Positions 16,538-26,812 of a stretch of DNA of 64,000 bases are shown in pieces. The translations under genes were made by a program, and so were the position numbers. The DNA comes from Chitinophagaceae bacterium (GTDB lineage Bacteria > Bacteroidota > Bacteroidia > Chitinophagales > Chitinophagaceae). The notes under the pieces were generated by a model that made no database searches, was not told where the DNA came from, and was given only the letters and a program-made list of their open reading frames with translations. The stretch spans positions 1-64,000 of the forward strand of contig CANGOX010000007.1 in assembly GCA_947455605.1 (NCBI GenBank). The letters run 5' to 3'. The stretch's first letter is position 1; every line of letters starts with the position of its first letter.

Positions 16538-18688
16538 ATGTTATCACAACCAATCAGTGTGAGTTTCGATTTAGGCGGTGGCCGCGAGGTTTTCGTCGAA
16601 ACCGGAAAATTAGCCCGTCAGGCCGACGGCGCCGTAACTGTTCGCCAGGGCAATTGCGTCATTTTAGCTACCGTTGTAGCCAACAAAGACCCTAAAGAAG
16701 GGCAGGATTTCTTTCCTTTAAGCGTTGATTATCAAGAGAAATTTGCATCAGCCGGTCGTGTACCCGGCTCTTTCTTCAAGAGAGAAGCCAGGCTGAATGA
16801 CTATGAAATATTGACCAGCCGTTTGATCGACCGTGCACTCCGTCCTTTGTTCCCAGAAGATTATCTGTGCGATGTACAGGTATTGATCAGCCTGGTATCA
16901 AGCGATGCTGAGGTATTGCCCGATTCATTGGCTTGTTTAGCCGCTTCAGCTGCCTTGGCTGTATCGGATATTCCCATCAAAGAAATTATCAGTGAAGTAA
17001 GAATTGCCCGTGTAAACGGTACTTTCATCGTAAACCCAACCCGTTCTGAACTGAAAGCCTCTGATCTGGAATTCCTGATCGCTGCAACGGAGAAGAACCT
17101 GATGATGGTGGAAGGTGAAGCAAAAGAGTGTGATGAGTCTGAACTGATCAAAGCCTTACAACTGGCACACGATGCGATCCGCATCCAGATCAAAGCCCAG
17201 GCCGAACTGAGAGCCAAGAAAGGTGTTACCACCAAAAGAGATTACAAAAAACCTGCATCTGACGATGCTGTTATGGAAAAAGTGAACGCTTTTGCCAAAG
17301 ACAAGGTTTATGAAATATCCAGAAAAGGATCTTCAAAGAACGAGCGTTCTGAAGCATACAGTGCATTGAAAGATGAACTGATCGCCAGCCTCGGTGAAGA
17401 AGTGACCGATCTGGAAAAGAAATTAGCCAAAAAATACTATGAAGACCTGAAATGGGAAGTAGTAAGAAACATGATGATCGACGAAAGAGTACGCCTCGAT
17501 GGCCGTAAGCTGGACGAAGTTCGTCCACTGGCTATGGAAGTAGAGCCCCTGCCAACACCGCATGGTTCTGCATTGTTCACAAGAGGTGAAACTCAATCAC
17601 TTACAACGGTTACTTTCGGAACTAAATTAGATGAATTGCTGCTCGAGAGCGCTGCAAAATCAGAATATACCAAGTTCTTCCTCCATTATAACTTCCCGCC
17701 ATTCTCAACCGGTGAGGTGAAGATGATGCGTGGTGCAGGACGTAGAGAGATCGGTCACGGTAACCTGGCTATGCGCAGCTTAAAGCAGATGATGCCGGGC
17801 AGCGAGTATGCATACACGGTTCGTGTAGTGAGTGATATCCTGGAAAGTAATGGTTCTTCTTCTATGGCCACCGTTTGTGCCGGTTCGCTGGCGCTGATGG
17901 ATGCGGGTGTGCCTATCCGCAACCACGTAAGTGGTGTAGCCATGGGTTTAATTACCCGTGAAGATGGTAAATATGCGATCCTGACCGATATCTTGGGTGA
18001 TGAAGATCATCTGGGAGATATGGACTTCAAAGTAACCGGTACCCGCAATGGTATCTGTGGTGTACAGATGGATATCAAAGTAGATGGTTTGAGCATGGAT
18101 GTGATGATGGAAGCCCTCACACAAGCTAAAAAAGGACGTTTACATATCCTGGATGCGATGTATGAGTGCATGCCCGCCCCACGTGCAGAAGTTAAGCCAC
18201 ATGCTCCACGTATGATCAAACTGATCATCGACAAGGAATTCATTGGTGCAGTGATCGGACCAGGTGGTAAAGTGATCCAGGAGATCCAGCGCGAAACAGG
18301 TGCTACTGTAAATATTGAAGAAGTTGGCAATACCGGTGAAGTAAGTATCTTCTCTGCATCCAAAGAAAGCCTGGATAAGGCCGTAACCTGGATCAAGGGT
18401 ATTACAGCTACTCCGGAAGTAGGTGATGTATATGAAGGTCCTGTAAAAGGCATCAAAGAATTCGGTGCTTTTGTGGAGTTCATGCCGGGTAAACAAGGCT
18501 TATTGCACATTAGTGAGATCAGCTGGAAGCGCCTCGAAACCATGGACGGACTGTTTCAGGAAGGGGATATGGTGAAAGTGAAACTGGTAGGTGTAGATCC
18601 TAAGACCGGAAAATTCAAATTAAGCCGCAAGGCATTGATGCCAAAACCTGAGTTCAAACCAAGGGAAGGCGAAAATGCTGAAGGATAA
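16538..18688 (+). CDS. pnp: Polyribonucleotide nucleotidyltransferase
   Basis: FFPLSVDYQEKFASAGRVPGSFFKREARL, KH (IGPGGKVIQEIQRETGATV) and S1 domains; start set at MLSQPISVSFDLGGG. Confidence 0.97.
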   Translation: MLSQPISVSFDLGGGREVFVETGKLARQADGAVTVRQGNCVILATVVANKDPKEGQDFFPLSVDYQEKFASAGRVPGSFFKREARLNDYEILTSRLIDRALRPLFPEDYLCDVQVLISLVSSDAEVLPDSLACLAASAALAVSDIPIKEIISEVRIARVNGTFIVNPTRSELKASDLEFLIAATEKNLMMVEGEAKECDESELIKALQLAHDAIRIQIKAQAELRAKKGVTTKRDYKKPASDDAVMEKVNAFAKDKVYEISRKGSSKNERSEAYSALKDELIASLGEEVTDLEKKLAKKYYEDLKWEVVRNMMIDERVRLDGRKLDEVRPLAMEVEPLPTPHGSALFTRGETQSLTTVTFGTKLDELLLESAAKSEYTKFFLHYNFPPFSTGEVKMMRGAGRREIGHGNLAMRSLKQMMPGSEYAYTVRVVSDILESNGSSSMATVCAGSLALMDAGVPIRNHVSGVAMGLITREDGKYAILTDILGDEDHLGDMDFKVTGTRNGICGVQMDIKVDGLSMDVMMEALTQAKKGRLHILDAMYECMPAPRAEVKPHAPRMIKLIIDKEFIGAVIGPGGKVIQEIQRETGATVNIEEVGNTGEVSIFSASKESLDKAVTWIKGITATPEVGDVYEGPVKGIKEFGAFVEFMPGKQGLLHISEISWKRLETMDGLFQEGDMVKVKLVGVDPKTGKFKLSRKALMPKPEFKPREGENAEG

Positions 18689-18705
18689 AATAATAACCAT
18701 AACTG

Positions 18706-18795
18706 GTTAAAGTAGTTAAAAGGGTTAAAAAGGGTTAAAGTAGTTTCATTTACTACTTTAACCCTTTTAACTTTTTTAACCCCATTTAACCCCAT
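18706..18795. repeat. Mirrored ggttaaa-type array upstream of prmA
   Basis: gggttaaagtag (18732-18743) / ctactttaaccc (18753-18764) perfect core plus extended ggttaaa / tttaacc words. Confidence 0.9.
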
Positions 18796-18805
18796 GTAAC
18801 CACCG

Positions 18806-19627
18806 ATGAGTAATTACTGCGAGATCTCGATACCTGCCCAACTGCCCATTCAGGAATTGCTGATTGCCGAATTGGCCCAGATAGGGTATGATGGATTTGA
18901 AGAATCTGAGATCTCTCTCAAAGCCTATATTACTGAGGAACAATTTGTGGCACCTGAATTAAATATTATATTGAATAAATACAATTTAAAATATTCAATA
19001 TCAATCATTAAGAAACAAAATTGGAATGAACTCTGGGAATCAAATTTTGAACCGGTGCAGGTTGACGATTTTGTAGGGATAAGGGCATCTTTCCATCCTT
19101 CATTCGCCAATGCGACCCATGAGATCGTGATCACGCCTAAAATGAGCTTTGGTACCGGGCACCATGCAACCACCTATTCGGTGATGCAATTGATGCGTGA
19201 ACTGGATTTCAGGGGTAAGACAGTATTTGACTTTGGCACCGGCACCGGCATTCTCGCCATCCTGGCTGAAAAGCTTGGGGCTACGAAACTTCTGGCAGTT
19301 GACAATGATGACTGGTGCATAGAAAATGCTTCAGAAAATATATCAATTAATGCTTGTAAATATATTGATATTCAGAAAGTTGACGGGTGTGAATTAAATT
19401 CTACATATCAGATCATATTGGCCAATATCAACAAGAATATCATCCTGGATAATATTGAGGCGCTGGCTGCCGGACTAGAAAAAGGAGGCGACCTGGTCCT
19501 GAGTGGGTTATTGATAGAGGATGAGGCCGATATCCGGGCTGCGTGTGAAGCGTTAAAACTGGTTCATAAAGCAACCGTTCAGCGGAACGCATGGATAGCC
19601 ATATGGTTTACAGGTGAAAACTTATGA
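18806..19627 (+). CDS. prmA: Ribosomal protein L11 methyltransferase
   Basis: ITPKMSFGTGHHATTYSVMQLMRE, VFDFGTGTGILAILAEKLGA. Confidence 0.94.
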   Translation: MSNYCEISIPAQLPIQELLIAELAQIGYDGFEESEISLKAYITEEQFVAPELNIILNKYNLKYSISIIKKQNWNELWESNFEPVQVDDFVGIRASFHPSFANATHEIVITPKMSFGTGHHATTYSVMQLMRELDFRGKTVFDFGTGTGILAILAEKLGATKLLAVDNDDWCIENASENISINACKYIDIQKVDGCELNSTYQIILANINKNIILDNIEALAAGLEKGGDLVLSGLLIEDEADIRAACEALKLVHKATVQRNAWIAIWFTGENL

Positions 19628-19697
19628 TTTTTGGTTATTAAGAAATCATTATCTTCAATTTGTTATTTTTGTACCCCCAAACTTCAACCACCCCCTG

Positions 19698-20351
19698 ATG
19701 AACGAACTTTTGCTCATTCTATTAGCTTATTGTATCGGGTCAGTGCCTACAGCCGTGTGGATCAGTAAATCTCTTTTCGGAATTGATATTCGAGATTACG
19801 GCAGCGGTAATGCAGGCGCAACCAACACTTTTCGGGTTTTAGGCTCCAAATGGGGCACGATCGTAATGATGGTAGACATCCTGAAAGGGGTGATCGCAAC
19901 TTCTCTGTATATCTTACTTCCTTATTATTTAACCGACGAACTGCACCGCACTAACCTGATGATCGGCTTGGGACTGGCAGCGGTGATCGGGCATATTTTT
20001 CCTATCTGGGCCGGCTTTAAAGGCGGTAAAGGCGTGGCTACTTTATTGGGTATGGCGGTGGCCATTCAACCGATCGTAGCCGTTTGCTGTATCGGGGTTT
20101 TTCTGATCGTATTGTTCCTTACCCGTTTTGTATCCCTGAGTTCTATACTGGCAGGTGTATCTTTTATGGTATTCATCCTCTTCATCTTCAATGAAAAAGA
20201 AACCCTTTACCGCATCTTCGCAGTAATGGTGGCTTTGATGGTGGTTCTTACCCACCAGAAGAACATTGGAAGGATCCTGAAAGGAACGGAGAGCAAGATC
20301 CCCATCCTCAAACACCGCGACCGTCGCAGACGACGTCGCCAGGGGCAATAA
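19698..20351 (+). CDS. plsY: Acyl-phosphate glycerol-3-phosphate acyltransferase PlsY
   Basis: GSVPTAVWISKSLFGIDIRDYGSGNAGATNTFRVLG, GFKGGKGVAT; start at internal ATG. Confidence 0.95.
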   Translation: MNELLLILLAYCIGSVPTAVWISKSLFGIDIRDYGSGNAGATNTFRVLGSKWGTIVMMVDILKGVIATSLYILLPYYLTDELHRTNLMIGLGLAAVIGHIFPIWAGFKGGKGVATLLGMAVAIQPIVAVCCIGVFLIVLFLTRFVSLSSILAGVSFMVFILFIFNEKETLYRIFAVMVALMVVLTHQKNIGRILKGTESKIPILKHRDRRRRRRQGQ

Positions 20352-20477
20352 GATTCCAACGTTTTACGGTGCATTCCACAAGGGTTACCTGTTTTTCAGG
20401 GCAAATTCTCATGCAGATACTGCATTACATAAAGCGATTCAGTAATTTGCACTTTTATCATATACCAGATTTACATC

Positions 20478-21272
20478 ATGAGAATAATAGCCCTTGCCCT
20501 GATCCTTTCAGTGAGTTTGTTTGCCTGCGTTACCAATGCCATCACCGGCAGAAGCCAGCTAAGCCTGGTATCCGACGGAGAATTGCAGACAATGTCGTTA
20601 ACCCAGTACAAACAGTTTCTCTCTACCAATAAAGTAGTTACCACCGGTGTTAATGCAGAAATGAATAAAAGAGTGGGCGCAAATGTAGCAGCGGCCATTG
20701 CTAAATATTATGCCGATAAAGGCATTGCTAACAGCACGGTAAAATATGATTGGGAGTTCAATCTGGTAGATAGTAAAGAAGTAAATGCCTGGTGCATGCC
20801 CGGCGGGAAAGTTGTGGTATATACAGGTTTGTTACCCGTAACGCAGAATGAAACCGCTTTGGCCATCGTAATGGGACATGAAATTGCGCATGCTGTTTTG
20901 GGACATGGAAAGGAGCGGATGAGTCAGGAAATGGCTGCACAGGGTCTGGGAGCCATTGGTAATGCTGCACTGGGAACGGATACCAAATCGGTGAATATAT
21001 TCAACCAGGTATATGGATTGGGTGCTGAATACGGTGCCTTATTGCCAAACTCACGGAAAATGGAGCTGGAAGCGGATCACTTTGGGCTGATCTTCGCTGC
21101 TGCGGCAGGGTATGACCCGAGGCTGGCGGTTGATTTCTGGACAAGAATGTCTAATCTGGGAGGTGGCCAGAAGCCACCGGTTTTCCTGAGCGACCATCCC
21201 AGTGACGAACAACGCATCCAAAAGATAAGGGAATTGATGCCCGAGGCAATGCAGTACTATCGCCCTAAATAG
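20478..21272 (+). CDS. M48 family metallopeptidase lipoprotein
   Basis: Lipobox-like LFACVTNAITGRSQL; VMGHEIAHAVLGHGKERMSQ (HExxH); ELEADHFGLIFAAAAGYDPR. Confidence 0.95.
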   Translation: MRIIALALILSVSLFACVTNAITGRSQLSLVSDGELQTMSLTQYKQFLSTNKVVTTGVNAEMNKRVGANVAAAIAKYYADKGIANSTVKYDWEFNLVDSKEVNAWCMPGGKVVVYTGLLPVTQNETALAIVMGHEIAHAVLGHGKERMSQEMAAQGLGAIGNAALGTDTKSVNIFNQVYGLGAEYGALLPNSRKMELEADHFGLIFAAAAGYDPRLAVDFWTRMSNLGGGQKPPVFLSDHPSDEQRIQKIRELMPEAMQYYRPK

Positions 21273-21458
21273 TTGGTGAGGCAATTTGCGGAAACCTGCG
21301 TAGTTATTAGAAAAATTGAACATACCATGAGCTAAACCATTGATTTTCCTGTTAAATCGGGGCAAATCCTGCAAAATAGCCCTGATTTGTTTGCAAACTC
21401 TGGTAACAATTTTTTAACTTTGCCCTCCTTTATTACCCACCTAAATTTTCTTTTAGGC

Positions 21459-22127
21459 ATGTCAAATCCAACTTTGTTAGAAAAATTACAGTTGAAGGAT
21501 GAGAAGAACCTGTTGATTCAGGGGTTACCATCCTCCATCGAGAAGCAGTTTGCCAAGATCACGTACGCAAAGAACGTTACCCCCTTGCTGAAAAGCAAAA
21601 AAGTGGATTTCGCCCTTTTGTTCGCCCTTAGCCAGAATCAACTGAATAATGTACTCAATGAGGTTTTTCCGGCATTGCATGAAGACACCAAATTATGGGT
21701 GGCTTATCCAAAGACTGCCAGTAAGATCGTGAGTGACCTGAACCGGGATTGCAGCTGGGATCTGTTGACGCAGAAAGAATACGAATGTGTTCGCCAGGTG
21801 GCCCTTGACCATGTTTGGAGTGCTATGCGCTTTAAAAAACTGGACAAGATACCTAACCGTACCCGTGCTTTTGGCTCAGAAGTAATCACGAATGAGATCA
21901 ACGGGATCGATTTTGAAAAAAGACTGGTGGTACCCCCGGTAGAACTGAGTAAGTTCTTTACCAAGCATAAGGAAGCCCAGGAATTCTTCGTATCGCTTTC
22001 CTTTACCAACCAGAAAGAATATGTGAGCTGGATTGAAGGAGCCAAAAAAGAGGAAACCCGCAAACGCCGCCTCGAAACAGCCCTTGAAAAATTACTTGCA
22101 GGTAAAAAGAACCCTTCAGAAAAATAG
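21459..22127 (+). CDS. YdeI/OmpD-associated family-like protein
   Basis: FEKRLVVPPVELSKFFTKHKEAQEFFVSLSFTNQKEYVSWIEGAKKEETRKRRLETALEKLLAGKK. Confidence 0.75.
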   Translation: MSNPTLLEKLQLKDEKNLLIQGLPSSIEKQFAKITYAKNVTPLLKSKKVDFALLFALSQNQLNNVLNEVFPALHEDTKLWVAYPKTASKIVSDLNRDCSWDLLTQKEYECVRQVALDHVWSAMRFKKLDKIPNRTRAFGSEVITNEINGIDFEKRLVVPPVELSKFFTKHKEAQEFFVSLSFTNQKEYVSWIEGAKKEETRKRRLETALEKLLAGKKNPSEK

Positions 22128-22130
22128 AGA

Positions 22131-22658
22131 ATGAACCATATTAATATTGAGATCAAAGCAAAATGCTTCCACCCAGAAAAAGTGGAAGCATTTTTGCTTT
22201 CTAAAAATGCCCGCTTTATAGGGCTCGACCACCAGAAAGACACGTATTTCCATGTGCCCAAAGGCCGGTTGAAACTGCGCCAGGGTAATATTGAGAAAAC
22301 CCTGATCTACTACGAACGACCCGATCAGGAAGGTCCCAAGCAATCTGATTTCTCCCTCAGTCAGGTAGGTGATGGCCCGGCAACGGAGCAGGTGCTGGAA
22401 AAAGCCCTGGGTGTGAAAGTGGTGGTTGATAAATACCGTAAGATCTTCTTCATTGATAATATCAAATTCCATCTTGATGAAGTACCCGGACTGGGTTCCT
22501 TTGTAGAGATCGAAGCCGGCAACAAAACCGATCCTTCTCTAACCATTGAAACCTTACGTGACCAGTGCGATTTCTATATCAAGGCCTTTGAGATTTCAGA
22601 GGCAGATCTGATTCACAACAGTTATAGTGATATGCTTTTAGCAAAAAGATCTCTGTAA
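22131..22658 (+). CDS. CYTH-domain protein (class IV adenylate cyclase-like)
   Basis: NIEIKAKCFHPEKVEAFLLSKNARFIGLDHQKDTYFHVPKGRLKLRQ (ExExK, RxKxR). Confidence 0.85.
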   Translation: MNHINIEIKAKCFHPEKVEAFLLSKNARFIGLDHQKDTYFHVPKGRLKLRQGNIEKTLIYYERPDQEGPKQSDFSLSQVGDGPATEQVLEKALGVKVVVDKYRKIFFIDNIKFHLDEVPGLGSFVEIEAGNKTDPSLTIETLRDQCDFYIKAFEISEADLIHNSYSDMLLAKRSL

Positions 22659-22773
22659 ACCGCTGTTCCTATATGTACTCTGTATTAAAAAACGAGCTTG
22701 ATGCTTCGTAGGTACCTGTTTTTTCAACACAGAGGACACATCGGAAAGGTGTTTACCAGAGAAAAGTAAAAGG

Positions 22774-22824
22774 GCATATAGAAAACTATCTGCCCTTTTT
22801 CTTGACCTATGATCCTATGTGTTT
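22774..22824. repeat. Gene-less copy of GxxExxY unit end
   Basis: agggcatatag-aaa-actatctgccctttttcttgacctatgatcctatgtgttt; matches 8160-8199 and its inverse. Confidence 0.8.
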
Positions 22825-22833
22825 TAAAAACGA

Positions 22834-24753
22834 CTACTTAAGCGTTTCATCCAGCCATTTATAGAATTCACGCTGCCATACTATGGCATTCTGTGCGCTT
22901 AACACCCAATGGTTCTCATCGGGGATATATAAGAAACGGCTTTTGATGCCTTTCAGTTGTGCTGCCTGGAAAGCCTGTTGTCCCTGTTCAATCGGTACAC
23001 GGTAATCGCGTCCGCCCTGTATGATCAGGATGGGGGTATTCCATTTGTCAACAAAATTGCTGGGTGATTGATCAAAGGATCGTTTGGCTACGGCATTATT
23101 CTTATCCCAATAGGGTCCGCCTTTTTCCCAGTTCTCAAAAAAGATCTCATCAGTGGTGCCATACATGCTTTTGAAATCGAATACACCATCATGGGAAATG
23201 AAAGTTTTGAAACGCCCTTCGTGCTGTCCTTCCAGTGCAAATACAGAGAAGCCACCAAAGCTGGCACCTACACAACCCAAACGGGTTTTATCAACAAAGG
23301 GTTCTTTGGATACAGCATCAATGGCGCTGAGATAATCTTTGATCACCTGTCCGCCCCAATCCTTGCTCACCTGCTCATTCCATTCGGTTCCGAAACCGGG
23401 CATACCTCTTCTGGCAGGTGCCACAACTATATATCCCTGTGATGCCATCAGCTGAAAATTCCAGCGGAAAGAATAAGATTGGGTAAGGGGTGATTGGGGG
23501 CCGCCCTGGCAATAGAGCAGGGTAGGGTATTTCTTACTTGCATCAAATCCCGGTGGATAGATCACCCAGACCAGCATTTGTTTTTTATCGGTAGTGGTTA
23601 CAAATCTTCTTTCTGTTCTTACCTTATTGATTTTTGCATACGCAGCATCATTTACATGGGTAAGCTGGATAAGTGCTCCGTTGGCAGGATCTAATTTATA
23701 CAATTCAGTTGCACGGTTCATATCATTGCGGGAAAGAAAGAGCTTGCCTTCTGCTTCACCTACAATGCCACTCACATCAAAATCGCCTTTGGTGATCTGT
23801 GTAATAACCGGGTCGGCTTTTGTACTTAGTGGGTTCGTTACTTTAAACAACTGTAAAGTGCCACTGACAGGAGCAATAAAGTAAATCAGGGATCCATCTT
23901 TACTCCAGCTGAAACTTTCTACATGTATCTCATCGCGTTTTGCAGTGAGGTTGATCTTTGTTTTCCCATCAGTTATAATGATATCCTGTTTATCGGCTTC
24001 ATATCCTTCACGCTTCATTTGTAACCAGGCCAATTGGCCATTGGTATTAAATGCCGGGTTCACATCATAACCCTTATTGTCTTCGGTAAGATTACGGGTA
24101 ACACCACTTTCTGCATCATACTCATACAGATCGGTATTGGTGCTGAGTGCATATTCGGTACCTGTTTTTTTCTTGGCAACATATACCAGGTGTTTGCCAT
24201 CGGGGTTCCATACATAATCTTCATCACCGCCAAATGGTTTCTGCGGACAATCGATAGGCTGGTTAAAAAGGATATCATTCCCTTTACTCAGATCAGGCTT
24301 ACCGTTAACTACCGGAGAAATAAAGATATGGTCGAACTTACCATCTTCCCAGGTATCCCAATGACGGTAATTGAGTGAATTGAAGATGTATACATTTGAT
24401 TTTTTCAGATCGGGATACATATCGGCACCGGTCACATTCATCACTTTCGTATTCTTTACACCGGCATAAAATTTCTTGTTGGAGGAGATCTTGGTATCCA
24501 CCAGAAAACTATCCGTGTTGGGAATCTCAAACGATTCACCACCACTGGTTGCCATTGCGTAGAGTTTGCGTTTGCTTTTGTTCGAATCTACGTTTGGTGT
24601 ACTAATAGAAAAGATCAGATATTGCTCATCAGTGGAAATTCCCACCCCGCTTACTCTTTCCAGTTTCCAGAGTTGTTCGGGGGTAAGATTGGTTTGAGCA
24701 TTTGTGTTGAGTAAAAATGAAGTGAAGCAAAGTAAAATGAGAAAGCGTTTCAT
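22834..24753 (-). CDS. S9 family peptidase (prolyl oligopeptidase / acylaminoacyl-peptidase type), secreted
   Basis: Signal peptide; GASFGGFSVF, GGRDYRVP, ENHWV triad. Confidence 0.92.
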   Translation of the reverse strand: MKRFLILLCFTSFLLNTNAQTNLTPEQLWKLERVSGVGISTDEQYLIFSISTPNVDSNKSKRKLYAMATSGGESFEIPNTDSFLVDTKISSNKKFYAGVKNTKVMNVTGADMYPDLKKSNVYIFNSLNYRHWDTWEDGKFDHIFISPVVNGKPDLSKGNDILFNQPIDCPQKPFGGDEDYVWNPDGKHLVYVAKKKTGTEYALSTNTDLYEYDAESGVTRNLTEDNKGYDVNPAFNTNGQLAWLQMKREGYEADKQDIIITDGKTKINLTAKRDEIHVESFSWSKDGSLIYFIAPVSGTLQLFKVTNPLSTKADPVITQITKGDFDVSGIVGEAEGKLFLSRNDMNRATELYKLDPANGALIQLTHVNDAAYAKINKVRTERRFVTTTDKKQMLVWVIYPPGFDASKKYPTLLYCQGGPQSPLTQSYSFRWNFQLMASQGYIVVAPARRGMPGFGTEWNEQVSKDWGGQVIKDYLSAIDAVSKEPFVDKTRLGCVGASFGGFSVFALEGQHEGRFKTFISHDGVFDFKSMYGTTDEIFFENWEKGGPYWDKNNAVAKRSFDQSPSNFVDKWNTPILIIQGGRDYRVPIEQGQQAFQAAQLKGIKSRFLYIPDENHWVLSAQNAIVWQREFYKWLDETLK

Positions 24754-24807
24754 AAAATCAGGTTATGATGATAGAATGAGTGAATGATAGCATGATAGCA
24801 TGTTGTG

Positions 24808-26094
24808 TTACTTTTTTGATTTGGCGTAATCGAATACCAATTGGCAGAAAGTTTTTACACCTACGTCCAGTTTACTGTCATCTATATAAAAATCCGGGGT
24901 ATGGTGGGCCGGAGCATTTTCTTCTGTTACTTTAGGATCTCTTGCACCTAAATAGAAAAAGAAGGAAGGCGCTTTGGTTCCATAAAAAGAAAAATCTTCG
25001 GCACCGGTATCCCAATGGTGCAGGCGTACATTATTTTCTCCTGCTGCTTTTTGTAAAGAGGGGAGTGACTGTGCCACCAGTTTAGGATCATTATAAGTAA
25101 CCAGTGTTTTGGTATAGATGCTTACTTCTGCTGTTGCACCATATGCTTCTGAAATATTCTTCACCATATTGCGGATGCGCTCGTGTACTTCTGTCTGCAT
25201 TTTGCTGTCGAGTGTACGTATGGTTCCTTCCATCACCGCTTCTTCCGGAATGATATTGGGGCGAACACCGGAACTGATCTTTCCAACAGTAATGATCACA
25301 GGGGCTTTGGTAATATCCATCTGACGGCTTACAATGGTCTGCAGGTTTTGAATGATGGAAGTACTGACCACGATCGGATCGATGCTTTTCCAGGGAGCAG
25401 CACCGTGTGATTGACGGCCTTTTATTTTAATAGTGAACCAGTCTGAAGAAGCCATGAATGCTTCGGGTTTATAGTAGATCTTTCCCAGATCGAGACCGGC
25501 TTCTATGTGCATGCCGAAAACTGCGTCTACTTTCGGGTTATCGAGTACACCTTCTTTTACCATTAAGGGAGCACCACCTTCTTCTGTTCCTGGAGGGCCT
25601 TCTTCAGCAGGTTGGAAAAGAAAGACCACCGTTCCGGGCAGATCATTTTTCATCTTACTCAATACTTCAGCTGTACCTAATAACATGGCTATATGCGAAT
25701 CATGTCCGCAGGCATGCATTACGCCTACGGTTTGTCCATTGTATTCAGCAGTTGCGTTTGATTTAAAGGCCAGTGCATTTCTTTCGGTAACCGGCAATCC
25801 GTCAATATCTGCACGAAGAGCTACTACCGGGCCGGGCTTTCCACCTTTTAATATTCCCACCACACCTGTTAAGGCGGAGCGTTTTGTTTCAATACCCAGT
25901 TGCTTTAAATATTCTTCTATCTTTTTGCCGGTCTTCACTTCCCGGTTAGAGAGTTCGGGGTTCTGGTGGAAGTATCTTCTCCATTCAACCACTTTGGGCG
26001 TTTCATCTTTAATTAACTGGTCGTAATTGGCCGGGAGGTTCTGGGCCGAGGCGGCTGTGGTTAGGAACAGGCTTAAGGTCAATATTCTTTTCAT
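24808..26094 (-). CDS. M20 family amidohydrolase/carboxypeptidase, secreted
   Basis: ALRADIDGLPV, MHACGHDSHIAMLLGTAEVL, FLFQPAEEGPPGTEEGGA. Confidence 0.93.
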   Translation of the reverse strand: MKRILTLSLFLTTAASAQNLPANYDQLIKDETPKVVEWRRYFHQNPELSNREVKTGKKIEEYLKQLGIETKRSALTGVVGILKGGKPGPVVALRADIDGLPVTERNALAFKSNATAEYNGQTVGVMHACGHDSHIAMLLGTAEVLSKMKNDLPGTVVFLFQPAEEGPPGTEEGGAPLMVKEGVLDNPKVDAVFGMHIEAGLDLGKIYYKPEAFMASSDWFTIKIKGRQSHGAAPWKSIDPIVVSTSIIQNLQTIVSRQMDITKAPVIITVGKISSGVRPNIIPEEAVMEGTIRTLDSKMQTEVHERIRNMVKNISEAYGATAEVSIYTKTLVTYNDPKLVAQSLPSLQKAAGENNVRLHHWDTGAEDFSFYGTKAPSFFFYLGARDPKVTEENAPAHHTPDFYIDDSKLDVGVKTFCQLVFDYAKSKK

Positions 26095-26301
26095 TCATCA
26101 AATTTGAATAGGAAAGATACAAAATTGGATTGCTGAAATGTGGCTGCCTGTTGTAATTGTTCAGTTTTTTGTGAACAGGGTATATGTGAATTGTGTAAAT
26201 TAAATGGTCAATTGTATAATTAGAACCTATTAATAGGTACGACCTTTATGTTGCCGGTATGTTAAATAGCCGGATTTTATATAAACTGATAAATTCAACT
26301 T

Positions 26302-26727
26302 ATGAAAAAAATCACCCTTTTACTGTTGGCTGCCGGCCTTTTCAGTACTGTTTCCATGAAAGCTTCTTCTGTTACTGAGCCTGTAAGCAAAACCAAAACT
26401 GATTCATCCGCTGCTAAAAACATTGTGCTGGATGATGCAGTTGCACGTGATGCGATGCATGAGTTCAGGAGTTTATCGAGGGTTGACAGAAAAATGCGGA
26501 TCGCAGAAGCCAAAAAAGCAGTAAAAGATTATAAAGCACAGAAAGCAGCCGGTGGAGAAGTAAGTACCAATACCTTGTTATTGGTGATACTGGCCATCAT
26601 TTTACCGCCATTGGCCGTATATCTTCACGAAGGAACCGTTAACGGAAGATTTTGGTTAAGCTTGTTGCTTACTTTATTATTCTGGTTACCGGGGGTGATC
26701 TATGCGTTGATAGTTGTATTAGGATAG
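26302..26727 (+). CDS. YqaE/Pmp3 family membrane protein with N-terminal extension
   Basis: LLLVILAIILPPLAVYLHEGTVNGRFWLSLLLTLLFWLPGVIYALIVVLG. Confidence 0.9.
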   Translation: MKKITLLLLAAGLFSTVSMKASSVTEPVSKTKTDSSAAKNIVLDDAVARDAMHEFRSLSRVDRKMRIAEAKKAVKDYKAQKAAGGEVSTNTLLLVILAIILPPLAVYLHEGTVNGRFWLSLLLTLLFWLPGVIYALIVVLG

Positions 26728-26748
26728 AGAATATTGAATATTGAACAA

Positions 26749-26793
26749 AGTATAAAGAATGTTGAAGTATTTTACTTCAACATTCTTTGTTTA
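26749..26793. terminator. Hairpin between convergent yqaE-like and GNAT genes
   Basis: aaagaatgttgaagta-ttt-tacttcaacattcttt perfect stem. Confidence 0.8.
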
Positions 26794-26812
26794 CTATTCA
26801 TGATTTGGTTAT

